A stretch of 64,000 nt of DNA. Source: Tritrichomonas musculus. Its lineage: Eukaryota; Parabasalia; Tritrichomonadida; Tritrichomonadidae. The position numbers were made by a program, and so were the translations under genes. Where the stretch lies: assembly GCA_039105265.1 (NCBI GenBank), contig JAPFFF010000010.1, positions 682,001-746,000 on the forward strand, in the 5' to 3' direction. Within the stretch, counting starts at the first letter, position 1, and every line of letters starts with the position of its first letter. Positions 44,195 to 55,797 of the stretch are shown piece after piece. The notes under the pieces were generated by a model. It saw only the letters and a list, made by a program, of their open reading frames with translations, was not told the DNA's origin and made no database searches.

Positions 44195-45228
44195 GCATGA
44201 ATCTTTTTCAAGGATTTTTTTTAATATGTCAAAAACTTTTTGACTATTTCCGGTTGGATATTTGACTATTTCCGGTTCATATTGAATTTTTTTAAATTGC
44301 TTTTTTTTTTTCAAGAAGGAAATTAAAGCATTCAAAATATTTTTTGATAAATTATATATTAAAATATGCATTATTCCAATAGTCATCTTTTAAATTGCTC
44401 TGTTAAAAACAAAGAAAATTCTTTTTTTACTGAGATAAATTAGTTTTAATTTATAATAAAAATACAAAGAATACGACATATTCATTAATTTCTCCCAACA
44501 ATCTCTTATTTAAACCAATTATGGTAAATAAATAAATCATCAGCGCATATCTTAAGGTATTTTTAAAAATTTTCATTGAGAATATTTAATATCAGATTTT
44601 AGCAATTCATGTTTTCAAGAGTAGAAAAAGATTCAAAAGATAAATCATATTATATTATGCAAAAATCATTCTTCATTTTACACATTTATCATTTAATTCA
44701 TAGAAATTTAAAATGGCATTATTACAAGATCGATTGAATTAATTTTTTTATTAAACATTTTCATATAATAAAGATGCATTTAATATTTTATGACTTTTTT
44801 TATGCAAAAACATGAAAAATATTTGATGATTTTTTTTTATAATTTCAATGGTTTACGAAAATTAATAAAAATACTCATAAAACTCCACCTGACGAACAAA
44901 ACTCTTTCATTAAATATTTTTTATATAATATGGAATATACTTAATAAAATATATTAATATAAAGAATTTCTAAAAAAATTTTTAGTACCCGTACCTCTTC
45001 ATCAAATATTATTTTTTTATTTTTTTTATTAAAAAACATTACAAACAAAGAAAATAACCATTATACACTTAAATTTTTAAAATCCGATTGCTGGTTCTTT
45101 CTAAAAAGTTATATTTATTGGTAATTCTCGGATACAAATTTTTAATCAGATAAAAAATATATCGATAAAATTTTTCATTTATCGATATTTATCTGTCATC
45201 GAAAGTTTATCAGACAAGAATGGCCACT
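43299..45228. mobile_element. worn hAT-type element with TATCGATA motifs, split by a later insertion
   Basis: A clear left end CAGGGATGCTTATCGATAAA is followed by repeated ATATCGATAA and GTCCGATGA motifs to about 43430. Similar TATCGATAAA motifs reappear in inverted order at 45160-45215, where a diverged right end (GTTTATCAGACAAG) may finish the element. Between them lies the AGAGG-family element 43653-44998. No target duplication was found, so the right boundary is uncertain. Confidence 0.5.
43653..44998. mobile_element. hAT-type non-autonomous element (family AGAGG)
   Basis: The left end is AGAAGTGCAGGGACTAAAAT and the right end (reverse complement) is AGAGGTACGGGTACTAAAAA. The 8-bp duplication TCATCAAA is exact (43645-43652 and 44999-45006). 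The 1,346-bp interior has a 30-base A-run and no transposase. Confidence 0.9.
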
Positions 45229-45251
45229 TTTTGAGCTACGCTCAAAAAGTG
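45225..45251. repeat. 12-bp-arm perfect hairpin
   Basis: CACTTTTTGAGC, a TAC loop, then GCTCAAAAAGTG. It could fold in RNA or DNA. It lies between the worn hAT-type element and the 159-bp inverted-copy repeat. Confidence 0.85.
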
Positions 45252-45302
45252 TCCTATGTTAAATAATGTAAAAAAAAATATTTTGAACAAATAAAAGTGG
45301 AA

Positions 45303-45461
45303 AAATCAAAAACGCCTATTCAATTTTTTTCCAACTACTCAATTTTTCACTTTTTCTAAAGGCGTTTTTGATCAATATTTTTTAAAAAAATCAAAAACGC
45401 CACATTTGACCTTCTGCCAGGTAAAATTAAAAAACTCGTTTTTTCAAAAACGCCAGGTTTT
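45303..45461 (+). repeat. 159-bp repeat, copy 1 (inverted copy at 56755-56913)
   Basis: The whole block is an exact reverse complement of 56755-56913. It contains several AAAAACGCC motifs in both orientations, including a hairpin formed by ATCAAAAACGCC (about 45306-45317) and GGCGTTTTTGAT (45361-45372). No coding sense is apparent. Confidence 0.93.
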
Positions 45462-47708
45462 TATTTTCATTCAAAAAAATAAAAATTAGAACATTTATAT
45501 TGCATTAAAAAAAATAAATATCTATTATTAAAAAATGAAATTAATATATAAAAATTATATTTTAAATGAATGCGTTTTTTAGTTTATTTTCAACAAAAAC
45601 TCAAAATCAGTAAATATATGACTTTTTAAAAAAACTCTATTTTTATGTTTTCACATATATTTTTTCATTTATATTATTTATATAATCAATAAAAGCGAAA
45701 ATTTAAATAAAATATATTATTATTAAGGATCAAATAATTATCTGATTTTGAAAAAGAAGATTTAATTTATTCTTTAAATGTATATGTGTGTTATATTTTC
45801 CAATAAGTATCAATATGCAAATTAAATTTTGTAGAAAATGTTCAAATAGGTACTTTTAATTCATAAAAAAATTTTTCAATAATAAATGATCTTAATGAAG
45901 CATATTAAACAAATGGATGCACTTTGGTAATTTATTTATATCTTATGCCTTTTATTGGAGAAATTAAAGATATAAAAATGTTTTTATTTTCATAGAAAAA
46001 AAATTGAATGCATTGAAAAATTGTGAAATAAATAAAATCATTTTTTTTATGAATTATCTTTTTTTTTACACAAAATAACATGAGGAATTATTTGTTTTCT
46101 AAATATATGCTTTTCATAAATTAAAAAAATAATGACTGCTTTATGAAATTTTGTGTTTTCAGTTTTTGATTATTATTCAGCCAAACCAATAAAAAATAAC
46201 TAGAAATGTAAAACCCTTTAAAGAAGGGGGCAAATAAAGATTTATTATTTGTTAAGAATTTATAACTTTAAACAATATTAAAATTTTTTGATCAAAAAAC
46301 TAAACGTATTATAATGCAAAATAGATAGTAAATGCGCATATTAATAAAATACCAAATAGATAAACATGTTTATTTCGTAGAATTGTAAAAAAAAACCTAA
46401 ACGCATTTAAAAACGTTTAGAATTATATTCGGAACCCAATAAAAAAGCATTATCTTGGTATTTTTCATGAGAATAACCTATTTTCCAAAGTAAAACTAGA
46501 AGAAAAATCAAAACATAAATAATGGTTAAAATATAAACAAATTTAATACAATTTTGTGAAATCACATTGATTTTTTTGAATGTAGTATAAGATTGATTTG
46601 ATATAAAAATAATTTTATCCTTCTTTATTGAAAAGTAAGAAATGATTAAAATATAAATTTAAAATATAAATATTATAATAAGGATAAATTATAAAAATAA
46701 AAACATAAATTCTTTTATATTTTGAGATATATTTGTTTTTTACTTTTTTCGAAAAACAAATGATTTTTTTGAAATATCTGTCTTTTTGCTGCAAAGCGAG
46801 TTATTTGTTAAATTTTTGATTTTAATGAATATATATATTATTCATAAAAATTTCCTTAAAAAAATGAGTGTCTTATTGAAAAAAAGTCAGCTATATCAAT
46901 AAGTCAAAAGAGTTCTCGCGGTTCAATAATATAATCATATATGAACATGTTTACTAAAATTATAATTTAACTTTAAATTGATATTTTTAAGCATAAATAA
47001 GGATAATCATGATTTATAATTTCAATATGTATACAAATATTCAAACATTATTCTCAATTTTTTGTGAAAGCCAAAAAATAAAAAAAAAACTTAGATATTT
47101 TGAGAAAAATTAAACGAATTTCTGATAAAATAAAATAACAAAATAATATATATATATATAAATGAATATATTATACTTTTTATAAAATGTATAATGTATT
47201 ATTTCACTAAAGCTTGAATTTTTGGCTTACAGGCTGTTATATAGTGCAATTTGTATTGAAAAAGTTTATCTATTGTTGTATTCAATTTACTTTTTGAGAA
47301 ATCCGGTTAAATAAGCTTCTAAAAATGTTCAAACTGCAAAAAAGTCCAAAGCGCGCAATCTCTTACTATCTCAAAATCATATTATCTCTTTTCCTCCAAA
47401 AAGAAAAGCAATGAAATTTATAAAATATTTATGCTTTTGCTGACTTCTTGATATATATTTAGTATTGCTAGCTTACAATATTCTCCATTTCTTGGCTTTT
47501 AGATCAAATAAACAAAGGTATTCATCATAATGATACTCTTTTTTTTCTAACGCTAGACTAATGCTTAATATTCCAACAAAATCTTTTAGATAAATACATG
47601 GTAATAATGTCCTAATTGACACTTTAGTTTGAGAAATTATTCTATTTTTTATTATATTGTATATTCATGACTTTTAAAGATCCCTCAATTGTGTGCCTAC
47701 TTTTTATA

Positions 47709-47743
<35 letters not shown>

Positions 47744-48018
47744 GAGTGTGAGCTTTTGGAGTATTATTAGATAAGATTCGTGAAGCTGAACTTGTGGAGA
47801 AGAAGTATAGGCTAGGGGAAATAGCAACCTCAGCCCATATTGCCATTAATTCTTGTTAGGCGGTATTTTTCTATACTTATCAATATCATACATAAAATCC
47901 CAATATCTTTAAAATCAAATACCAACATCATAACCATTGCCCTTAGCTTAATTTTTTTATCTTTTATAATTTCACCCCTCAAGAAGTACTTTCTAATAAT
48001 TACCCTTCCAATTATACC
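45462..48018. other. AT-rich region, no gene recognised
   Basis: It contains the dispersed repeat at 46873-46924, a short TA tract near 47149-47160 and a 29-base T-run at 47713-47741. At 47755-47857 the plus strand has a short protein-like stretch (GVLLDKIREAELVEKKYRLG) closed by stops, which I cannot assign to a family. Confidence 0.4.
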
Positions 48019-48419
48019 AATAATATTAGTCATGCGGTATAGGGGATTTTTAGGGTAAGAAATGTCCCCATAGGGTATTTTAAACGTTCACTTAACATTG
48101 AGTAACAATGAAATTGTGTTATTTTTATGCACAATATAATATAATATAATATAATAATATTTTTTTATTATTATAACTCTAATAACTTTTATACACATGA
48201 TTCACTAGGCTTGGATTTTCAAAGAAAATAAATATGTAAATACAATAAATTTTGAAAATTCAATTTAATATTGGTATAATTGTTTTTAATAATAAGGTAA
48301 TTGGTTCGATTCCAATATTTTAGTTTTTTTTTTTTTTTTTTTGTACATATATTAAATATTTAATAAAGATTCCAATCTTTAAATAAAAAAGATATGTATT
48401 AAAAAAGATGACTAAAAAA

Positions 48420-49075
48420 ATTAAAGATTATACTGATTGAGAAAAAGAAGAAGTAGTATATGATTATTGATTAAAAAAGATAATTGATTTCTAGAAAAAA
48501 AGATTATAAATGAGAAGAAAGTTACAATTAAGAAGAAGAAAAAAATGACGAGAGGAGAAGGAAGAAGAAAATGATGATTGAAAAGAAGAAGGATATGATG
48601 ATTGAGAAGAAGAAGAGGATTTACTGGAAGAAGATAATTTAGAAGAAAAAGAAGAAGAAGATGATGATTTATGAGAAGAAAATGATAATTTAGAAGAATA
48701 TGATGATATATAAAAAGAAGAAGATGATTATTTAGAAGAAGAAAAAAATGATTTAGAAGAAGAAGAAAAGGTTAGTGATTATTTAGAAGAAGAAGATGAT
48801 TGAGATGTAGAAGATGTTGATTTAAGAGAAGATGATTGTGATTGAGATTTTGAAGTTTACGATTGAAGGAAGGAGGAAGAAGGAGATGATGAAGAAAATG
48901 AGAAGAAGATGATTAAAAGTAGAAGATAATAATGAAAATGAAAAGAAGATGATTAAAAGAAGAAGATGATAATATTAATGAAAAATGAAAAGTAAAAGAT
49001 TAATATTTGAGAAGAAGAAGAGGAAGCTTTAGAAGAAGCTAATGATGATTGAAAAAGAAAAAGATAAAGATGATT
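48420..49075 (+). repeat. GA-rich GAAGAAGAT-type array
   Basis: A purine-rich tract of about 650 bp is built from GAAGAAGA(A/T)GAT-like units on the plus strand. One frame would encode Glu/Asp-rich peptide (for example KEEEDDDL, LEEEKNDLEEEE) but is interrupted repeatedly by TGA and TAA. It is probably a degenerate microsatellite, or a dead acidic-domain gene. Confidence 0.7.
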
Positions 49076-49480
49076 TTAAAGATATAATTTGCTTCGAAAA
49101 AAATGAGTTAAATTTTAATATGTTTTGAATAGAAAAATATTAATGATGAAATCATAGGAGTCAAAGAATTAATAACTATTAAAGTTTCCATTTTTGACCT
49201 TAAATTGTATTTCTAATGATAAATTTACAGGATTTTGCGATTAGAAAAAATGTTCTTGCAATCATATATCTTCAAATATAAAATAATTTATTTTTGTAAT
49301 TACAAAAACTAATATTTGTAAAGACAATTATATATAAAAAAAATACTAATTCAAATATTTTATAGGATAAGTAACAAAAATCTGTTTTTTATATTTATTA
49401 TATTAATATAAAACCAATAATGAAAAAATATCATAAGTTAATGGAAATGTTAGGTGAGAATTTCAAATATTTGATGAAAA

Positions 49481-49549
49481 ATTGAGAAAGTGGATGTGAA
49501 ATTGAGAAGGTGGATGTGAAATTGAGAAGGTGGATGTGAAATTGAGAAT
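49481..49549. repeat. 20-bp tandem repeat, 3.4 copies
   Basis: The unit ATTGAGAAGGTGGATGTGAA is repeated with a single substitution in the first copy. It lies about 200 bp downstream of the hAT transposase stop, inside the element. Confidence 0.9.
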
Positions 49550-49745
49550 CTGAAAGCAGAATAATTTTTTCAATATTATATAATAAATATGATATGAAAT
49601 ATAAAATCATTATGGCTAAATATTAATATAAATAAGTTAACTTATAAGAAGAAATATTAATTCAAAATAAAAATAACTAAATATTATGACATTTAATATT
49701 ATAATAAATCTAAAAATGATAAAGCATAAAACAATAAAAACTATT

Positions 49746-51785
49746 TTAATGAGTTGATTGTAATATATTTCTAGCATCTAATAAATCTGGCTTACTCCTC
49801 AGTCTTCTGTTACTATGTATAATTCTTTGTCGTGAAATTGCCCGTTCGCAGCTTGCTTCGGATAAACAGGCCGAAAGAAGCCTCATCGCAATATCACCAA
49901 TCTCCCCCATATTTTCTTCTTCGCTTCTAATTTGAATCCAGCAAAATTGCAAGCATTCGTTAATATATATATCGTATTTGTCGTTTTCTGGTTCAAGATA
50001 AGAATTATATACGCGCAAATGATGTTGAGTCAAATTTTTGTTTTTATGATTTCTTGTGTTGAGAATTTGTTCCAAGGCTTTTTTGGCTGCAGTAATATGT
50101 TTTGTTTGATTCAGTTTTGCATTTTCAATTGGCAAAATACTTTCATCTTCTTCATCATTATTGGTTGAATTATCAGATACTTTTTGTCCTTCGTCATCAT
50201 CTTCAGACGTTGGTTCTGTATCATCATTTAATTCTATTGGTTCTCCTTTTTCGGTCATAAAAACTTCTTCTTCTGGGTTAAGCTCTTTGTTTGATGATGA
50301 AACATCATCAGTGTATGGAAGATAATAATCTAGATCGAAGTATTCCAAGTATGATTCCTCTAACGGATTTTCTTTATCTTGGAGTCTCTTAATGAAGTCT
50401 TTTCTTCCCTCGAGTGTGAATGAGTATCCAAGTCCCCAGATTCCACCATCTTTAGCTTCCAAAGTATACTTGCTTAATGACTCTGAGAGTGCTTTACCAA
50501 AAGGAACTTTATGAACGTTTTCAAGTTCATATAAACAATTAATTGCTCGCTCCAAAGTGATGAATGCTGATGCAAATCTCGTTTTGGGATTCTCAAATCT
50601 TAATATGAGACATTTAAATATTTTCAGGACCTTTTCTAATTCTTGTAACTTATCAAATGGAATATCTTTCTGAATTATTAATATCTTGCTCTTATGATTT
50701 ATAAGAAACTTTACAACGTCGTAGTCATTTGCCCATCGGTTGTCAAGATGCTGAGGACAAGATGCTCCAATAAAAGACTGCTTTTCTTGGCATATTTTGG
50801 AGATTGAATGTAACATTTCGACTAATTTCTTTAATTTATCATTTGATTTGGCCACTCTTTTATAGGCATTGTGCACTCTATGACAAAGACAAGGCACAAC
50901 TATAATGTTTTGTGCGTTTGGAATATTTTGATTATATAGAATTGAGTGTTTATAATCAGGATTCCAAGCCTTTTTTTGGGCCGTGTTACCGTCAATAACT
51001 ACTGAGCCGATTTTTATTTTCAAGATAGTTAATGGTAGTAATCCTTTTGGAATTGAATCTAAGTAGCATTGTGTATTTCCTCCATCCATTTTAACTACGT
51101 TAAATGGATAAGATGTAATTTTTGAAAGTGGTGCCTCAAGAACAAAATGCAAATTTTGATTATGTGCTGTTGTGCCTTCATTCATTGCCACGCACACGTA
51201 TGATAACTTTGCAAATTTGTCAAGAATTGTTCTGTGTCTTTGATATGCTTCTGTAGTCATTAAATATCGTAACTTATCACGTTTTATTGGATGGAATAAA
51301 TTAACTGCTTTTTCTCTGTAATTTTTGACGCCTGCATTATATAAGCCAAAAGAAATAAAATTGATTGCTAAATTGTAAAACGATTCTGATGTTAAAGTAT
51401 TCAGAGATAGGTTCATCTCTCCTGTAAAAATTGCCATTTGCCTATGTAAATGATTTTCTGTCATTTTTTTCGATTCATCTTGATCACCTACGGTTTGATA
51501 ATCATATAAACTCTTTTGAACCTTTGGAATTCCTGGTTTACATTCGTGGACATGGTTTTGTAACCAAGTTTTGAAATTGTCATCGCGTTCATAAGGCATT
51601 CTGCATCGACATATAACACCGTTATCGTCAATTACTTCTTCTTCGCATCTTAGGTAATATCTTTTTCTATCTTTTTTTGATCGATATTTGCCATATTTAT
51701 GAATTTTACCTTGTTCTAAGTTTGGAAATGTTACGTAACCTATAAATTCAACATCTTTGTCTGTCACAGACCTTTTTATTGGCAT
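49746..51785 (-). CDS. hAT-family transposase, 679 aa
   Basis: A single uninterrupted frame from ATG 51785. Residues 47-82 hold a probable zinc-binding module (C47, C59, C61, H78, H80, C82). The first hAT catalytic region reads CVAMNEGTTAHNQNLHFVLE; against the related LVVDGSTSW motif at 40.4 kb, the aspartate position is N202. The second catalytic aspartate is D265 in SVVIDGNTAQ. The CxxH-like block PCLCHRVHNAYKR (298-310) and the DNRW motif (348-351) follow. An acidic Glu/Asp-rich insertion lies at about 510-570. The C-terminal dimerisation domain occupies about 614-679 (LSEASCERAISRQRIIHSNR). It would act in the nucleus on the ends at 48027 and 53131. The asparagine raises doubt about activity, or marks a variant subfamily. 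Confidence 0.9.
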   Translation of the reverse strand: MPIKRSVTDKDVEFIGYVTFPNLEQGKIHKYGKYRSKKDRKRYYLRCEEEVIDDNGVICRCRMPYERDDNFKTWLQNHVHECKPGIPKVQKSLYDYQTVGDQDESKKMTENHLHRQMAIFTGEMNLSLNTLTSESFYNLAINFISFGLYNAGVKNYREKAVNLFHPIKRDKLRYLMTTEAYQRHRTILDKFAKLSYVCVAMNEGTTAHNQNLHFVLEAPLSKITSYPFNVVKMDGGNTQCYLDSIPKGLLPLTILKIKIGSVVIDGNTAQKKAWNPDYKHSILYNQNIPNAQNIIVVPCLCHRVHNAYKRVAKSNDKLKKLVEMLHSISKICQEKQSFIGASCPQHLDNRWANDYDVVKFLINHKSKILIIQKDIPFDKLQELEKVLKIFKCLILRFENPKTRFASAFITLERAINCLYELENVHKVPFGKALSESLSKYTLEAKDGGIWGLGYSFTLEGRKDFIKRLQDKENPLEESYLEYFDLDYYLPYTDDVSSSNKELNPEEEVFMTEKGEPIELNDDTEPTSEDDDEGQKVSDNSTNNDEEDESILPIENAKLNQTKHITAAKKALEQILNTRNHKNKNLTQHHLRVYNSYLEPENDKYDIYINECLQFCWIQIRSEEENMGEIGDIAMRLLSACLSEASCERAISRQRIIHSNRRLRSKPDLLDARNILQSTH

Positions 51786-52969
51786 TAACTTTTTTTAAAA
51801 AAGTGACAAAAAATTGAAGACCAATTATAAATTTCTTGAAATAAATAATAAATGTAATATAAATATAATAGTAAAAACATATTTGATTTAAAATCTAAAT
51901 AAATGTGATGAAAATAGGAAAATTTGTTGAAATCTAAATACATATAATTTGATGTAGTTAAAGAATTTGAAAAAGATTCAGGACTAATAATGCTTGTATA
52001 AATCATTATATAATCAATGAGAAATATGTGATATTATGTGAAGCCTATGTGGGTTAATATCTGAATTTAATGACCAGACAAATATTTGATTCGTTTGATA
52101 TTTTACAGTTTGTTTGCTCTTGGACCTAACTTCATTCTGATATTTGCATATCTTATCATTATCATTATTGGTTAACAAAAAAATGAAATGAAAAATAACA
52201 AATCTTATATAGAATTATAGATTTTGAATTTTTTTCATATAAAAACATATAAAACCAATATTGTTAATTTATTTAATTTAAAGAATATTCAAAATGCATT
52301 AAAATTATGTGAAATTGTATTTGAAAAATAAGCAAAATATAAAGATATTCATCCATTAAATTTTAATGAAATTCAAGATTATTGAATTTATATGTTTTTA
52401 TATTTTTAATGATGCATGATTAATAAAATCACATTTGATATATTTTTATTATGTAAATATTTTTAATAAATTATAAATGAATAAATTTTTTTAAAAAAAT
52501 TTTTTCATATACTAAGATAAGTATGCCACAAATTTTTAGGGGAAATTGAGAGCTATTTTTTAAAATCCCCTAATCCCCTAAAAAGGTCAATTATAAGGTG
52601 AATTACCCTACAATTTCACAACTCCTAAATAACCTAATACCCTAAATAGAAATTCTTTCAATTTTTTCTTAACTTAGGGTATACTTTTTCAAAAAATATT
52701 CACAAAAAGCAATATATTATTTTTATCATTAGAATACTAATTTATTTTTTATACATTCTCAATTCATTTATAATTTCAAGAAGAAATAATAAATAATTAT
52801 GGCAATCATACTAATACATCTGCCATAATTTGTTATTATTCATGATCATTTTGGAAGATATTAATATATTTTGAAGAATATAAAAATTTTTTAAAAAAAG
52901 AAACGTTTAAAGTAAACAAAAACTCAGAAAAAGTTAAGTGTTAAAAAAATTTTTATATAAAGGAAAAAA

Positions 52970-53000
<31 letters not shown>

Positions 53001-53131
53001 TGGAATAAAATATTTTTTAGAGGCAAAAAATTATCAAATTAGGCAAATTTTAATACATCCCCTAATACCCTAAAATAGGGTAGGGTAAAAAATATGTCGC
53101 CAAGGTCAATTTAGGGAAATGCCGCATCACT

Positions 53132-53962
53132 AATAATATCTTCCTTTTGCATGCCTTAAGTATATATAAAGACTTTTTAATTCGCTCATTAGTATGATGG
53201 GAAAAAATTAAATTGTAGTCTTTATAACATTCATAACTTTATTATATATAATGAACATACTTGCACTATTTTGGTCACCATCAGTTTTTTCTTCTTCATG
53301 TTGAAATATAAAGAATCAATACAAAAAAAGTGTTTGCATATCTCAAATTTAAGGTAATATATATTCAGAATGACATGAATATCATTCATTTATGCTAATA
53401 TAAAAAAGAAAGTACAATAGAACGAATATACATGAATCAAAACTAAGTTATTTTTTTTGTTTACATGGAAATTCATGATTTTATTATATATTTTTTATGT
53501 AATGTTTTAAAAAAGTAATAAAATAGTATTTTCTATTAGTTTCTCCTTTGAAATTTTAAAATTTAAATATATTATATATATATGTGATTGGATACATATC
53601 AATTATATGTTTAAATTATGCTAAAATAATATACATATTCATATATTTATATTTTTAGGTCAATCTTATAAAGCTCTCAATTTATTTTTTGAATGAAAAC
53701 ATAAATTTCTCATTAAAAATTATATTATTATTATTTTTTAATTTGATATTAGGCATATATATAAATAACAATAGTTATATTTTTAATATATATCTTCAAT
53801 TTATCCAAATTATCGAGATGATTATATATTTTAGTCAATTATCTGAATAATATCATTTTAACAGGAATATATATGAGAATAATATTATATAACTGTTGTT
53901 TTACCAAATATCATGTGAAGATCAAAAATGTATAGTAATTTCAAACTTTTCAAAACTAAATA
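53132..53962. other. AT-rich spacer, no gene seen
   Basis: The region between the hAT transposon and the next mariner-like element holds no recognisable feature. Confidence 0.4.
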
Positions 53963-55454
53963 AACTGCTTCTCAGCGGTTGTACAACTAATTGAGAGATA
54001 TTCAAAAGTTTACATTTATCTACTTTCAAAATTCAATTAGGTTGTACAACCGTTTTTTCATATTTAAATAAAAATGAATAAAAAAAAGGAATTTATGATT
54101 AGATTTGATTTATATAATAAAAGAAATGGAAATGTATGACAGTTTGTAAGCTAGTATTGCTGAATTGCTATATAGTTTGGTAATGAGCCTATATTTATTT
54201 GAAATTTGATTATCATTAATCATGGGAACGTTCTGAGTTACTCCAAAGTGCCATGTAATTTGCATCTATTTGTTGCGTTGGAACATTTTTACTAATGATA
54301 CACGAGATTCTGATTAGCTTTCTCTAAGGAATACTAAATAAAAATGATTTGAATTCAATTATAATTTTTTCTTTTGAAAATTTGAATGATGTAAAATTTT
54401 CTTTCTATGAATTTATATTTATCTACATTCAAAAATTGTATATAAGTTTATTCATTTCTGAAGAAAATTTAAAAAAGCAATTAAATGCACAATTTAACAA
54501 TATTTTAAATAACTTATTTAATCATTATAACTAATCAAACATTATATTGTTAATTATGAAAGTATATAAAATAAATATTCATTATAAATTTAGATATTAA
54601 CGAAATTTCAAATACAAAATTTGAATTCCTCTCAAATACTTGTACAACCAGAGGTATTCACCTTAAGTGACTTAACGGTCATTTTTCTTCTTTAAAATGA
54701 ATTTTTTAATTTTTTGAGCTAAATACAGATTATTTTTATTTCTTTTTATCATAAAAATAATCTATAAAATGTTTAAATGATGATTTGAATATTAAATTGA
54801 GGAAAAAATCATATTTTAGTTAACAATATAATTATATCTTTTTATTTATAACATCGAATATATTTTGAATATCTTCATTATTCCAAAGTATTGTCACAAT
54901 AAATGAAAATTTCTAATTATTTCCTAATTCAGAAACTGCAAAATCTGCATTCTTCATACTTTCAAACCTAAAAAGCATTTTTCATTAAAAATAGATGATA
55001 ACTTCAAAAATTGTCTTTATATGATTTTACAACTTTAATATAATGATTATATTGGCCATGAGAATTTAATCCTAGAAGCATTAATGATTTTATGCGGCCA
55101 ATTTTTTGGAAAATATGATTCATTTATTGTACTCAAAATAAAAAATAAACGTTTTTTAACGTACATATAATTAAAAAATATTCAAAATTTTGAATTAAAT
55201 TATAGTTGCATTTTGGAAAATTTTTCTTTCAATTTTTTTATATAATATTTTTCGGTTTTAAATGGCTCATGAACATTGAAAAAAATAATTTTTTTAATAA
55301 AATCGAATTTTCTCAAAAACTAGCGCATAAATCATTTTGTAATTTTTAATGTATCATTTATTAAATAAATGCGTTTTAATTTTTATATTTTTTTAAAAAA
55401 ATACAGTCAAAACCCTCAAAGTGAATACCTCTGTACAACCGTTGAGAACCAGTT
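53963..55454. mobile_element. mariner-like element (TIRs AACTG..., TA duplication)
   Basis: The left end is AACTGCTTCTCAGCGGTTGT and the right end (reverse complement) is AACTGGTTCTCAACGGTTGT, followed by ACA in both. TA flanks both sides (53961-53962, 55455-55456). Extra inverted copies of the inner end occur near 54040 (TTGTACAACCG) and near 54640 (CAGAGGTATTCACCTTAAGT), so the element looks composite. No transposase frame is present. Confidence 0.85.
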
Positions 55455-55764
55455 TAAATTCATAAAATTATAAATGATAATAATATTTGCATAGAAATAT
55501 AGTTGATAATCTTATTAAGTTAAGTAAATCTTTTTTATATAAAGGAAAGCAAAGGATTTTCATTTAAATTTCATGAATTCTTTAATAAATAAAATATTTT
55601 TCGCGTAATTATATATTATAAGTGAAAATAAAATTGATTATTTTGGATCAAAGCCTTATTAATTATATATTTACAAAATCATCTTATTTCATCTAAAAAA
55701 AAAGTATTTTCATTTTTTAACCTATTGTAAAATCTAATGATACTGTTTTAAAAGTATTATTGAT

Positions 55765-55797
<33 letters not shown>

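Larger units (their letters stand above)
48027..53131 (-). mobile_element. 5.1-kb hAT transposon with an uninterrupted transposase
   Basis: The left end is TAGTCATGCGGTAT and the right end (reverse complement) is AGTGATGCGGCATT. AATAATAT lies directly outside each (48019-48026, 53132-53139), an 8-bp duplication as expected for hAT. Subterminal stretches carry repeated TAGGGTA and CCCCTAA motifs at both ends (48040-48085 and 52540-53090). Inside are a GA-rich array, a 20-bp tandem repeat and the 679-codon transposase. The flanking 8-mer is AT-only, so the duplication alone is weak; the paired ends around a hAT gene make the case. Confidence 0.8.

Noticed and set aside
44147-44386. Minus-strand frame ending in poly-Phe
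   Set aside because: Generated by the A-run at 44162-44191 inside a non-autonomous element.
43287-44615. GTTTTCAA occurring at 43291 and 44608, considered as a target duplication for the CAGGGATG element
   Set aside because: The second copy lies inside the later-inserted 43653-44998 element and is not preceded by a matching right end.
47830-48058. Overlapping hydrophobic frames on both strands, considered as a membrane protein
   Set aside because: Isoleucine/leucine-rich translation is expected from AT-rich DNA, and the frames cross the boundary of the hAT element.
49932-50168. Plus-strand frame opposite the hAT transposase
   Set aside because: Antisense shadow of a conserved coding sequence.
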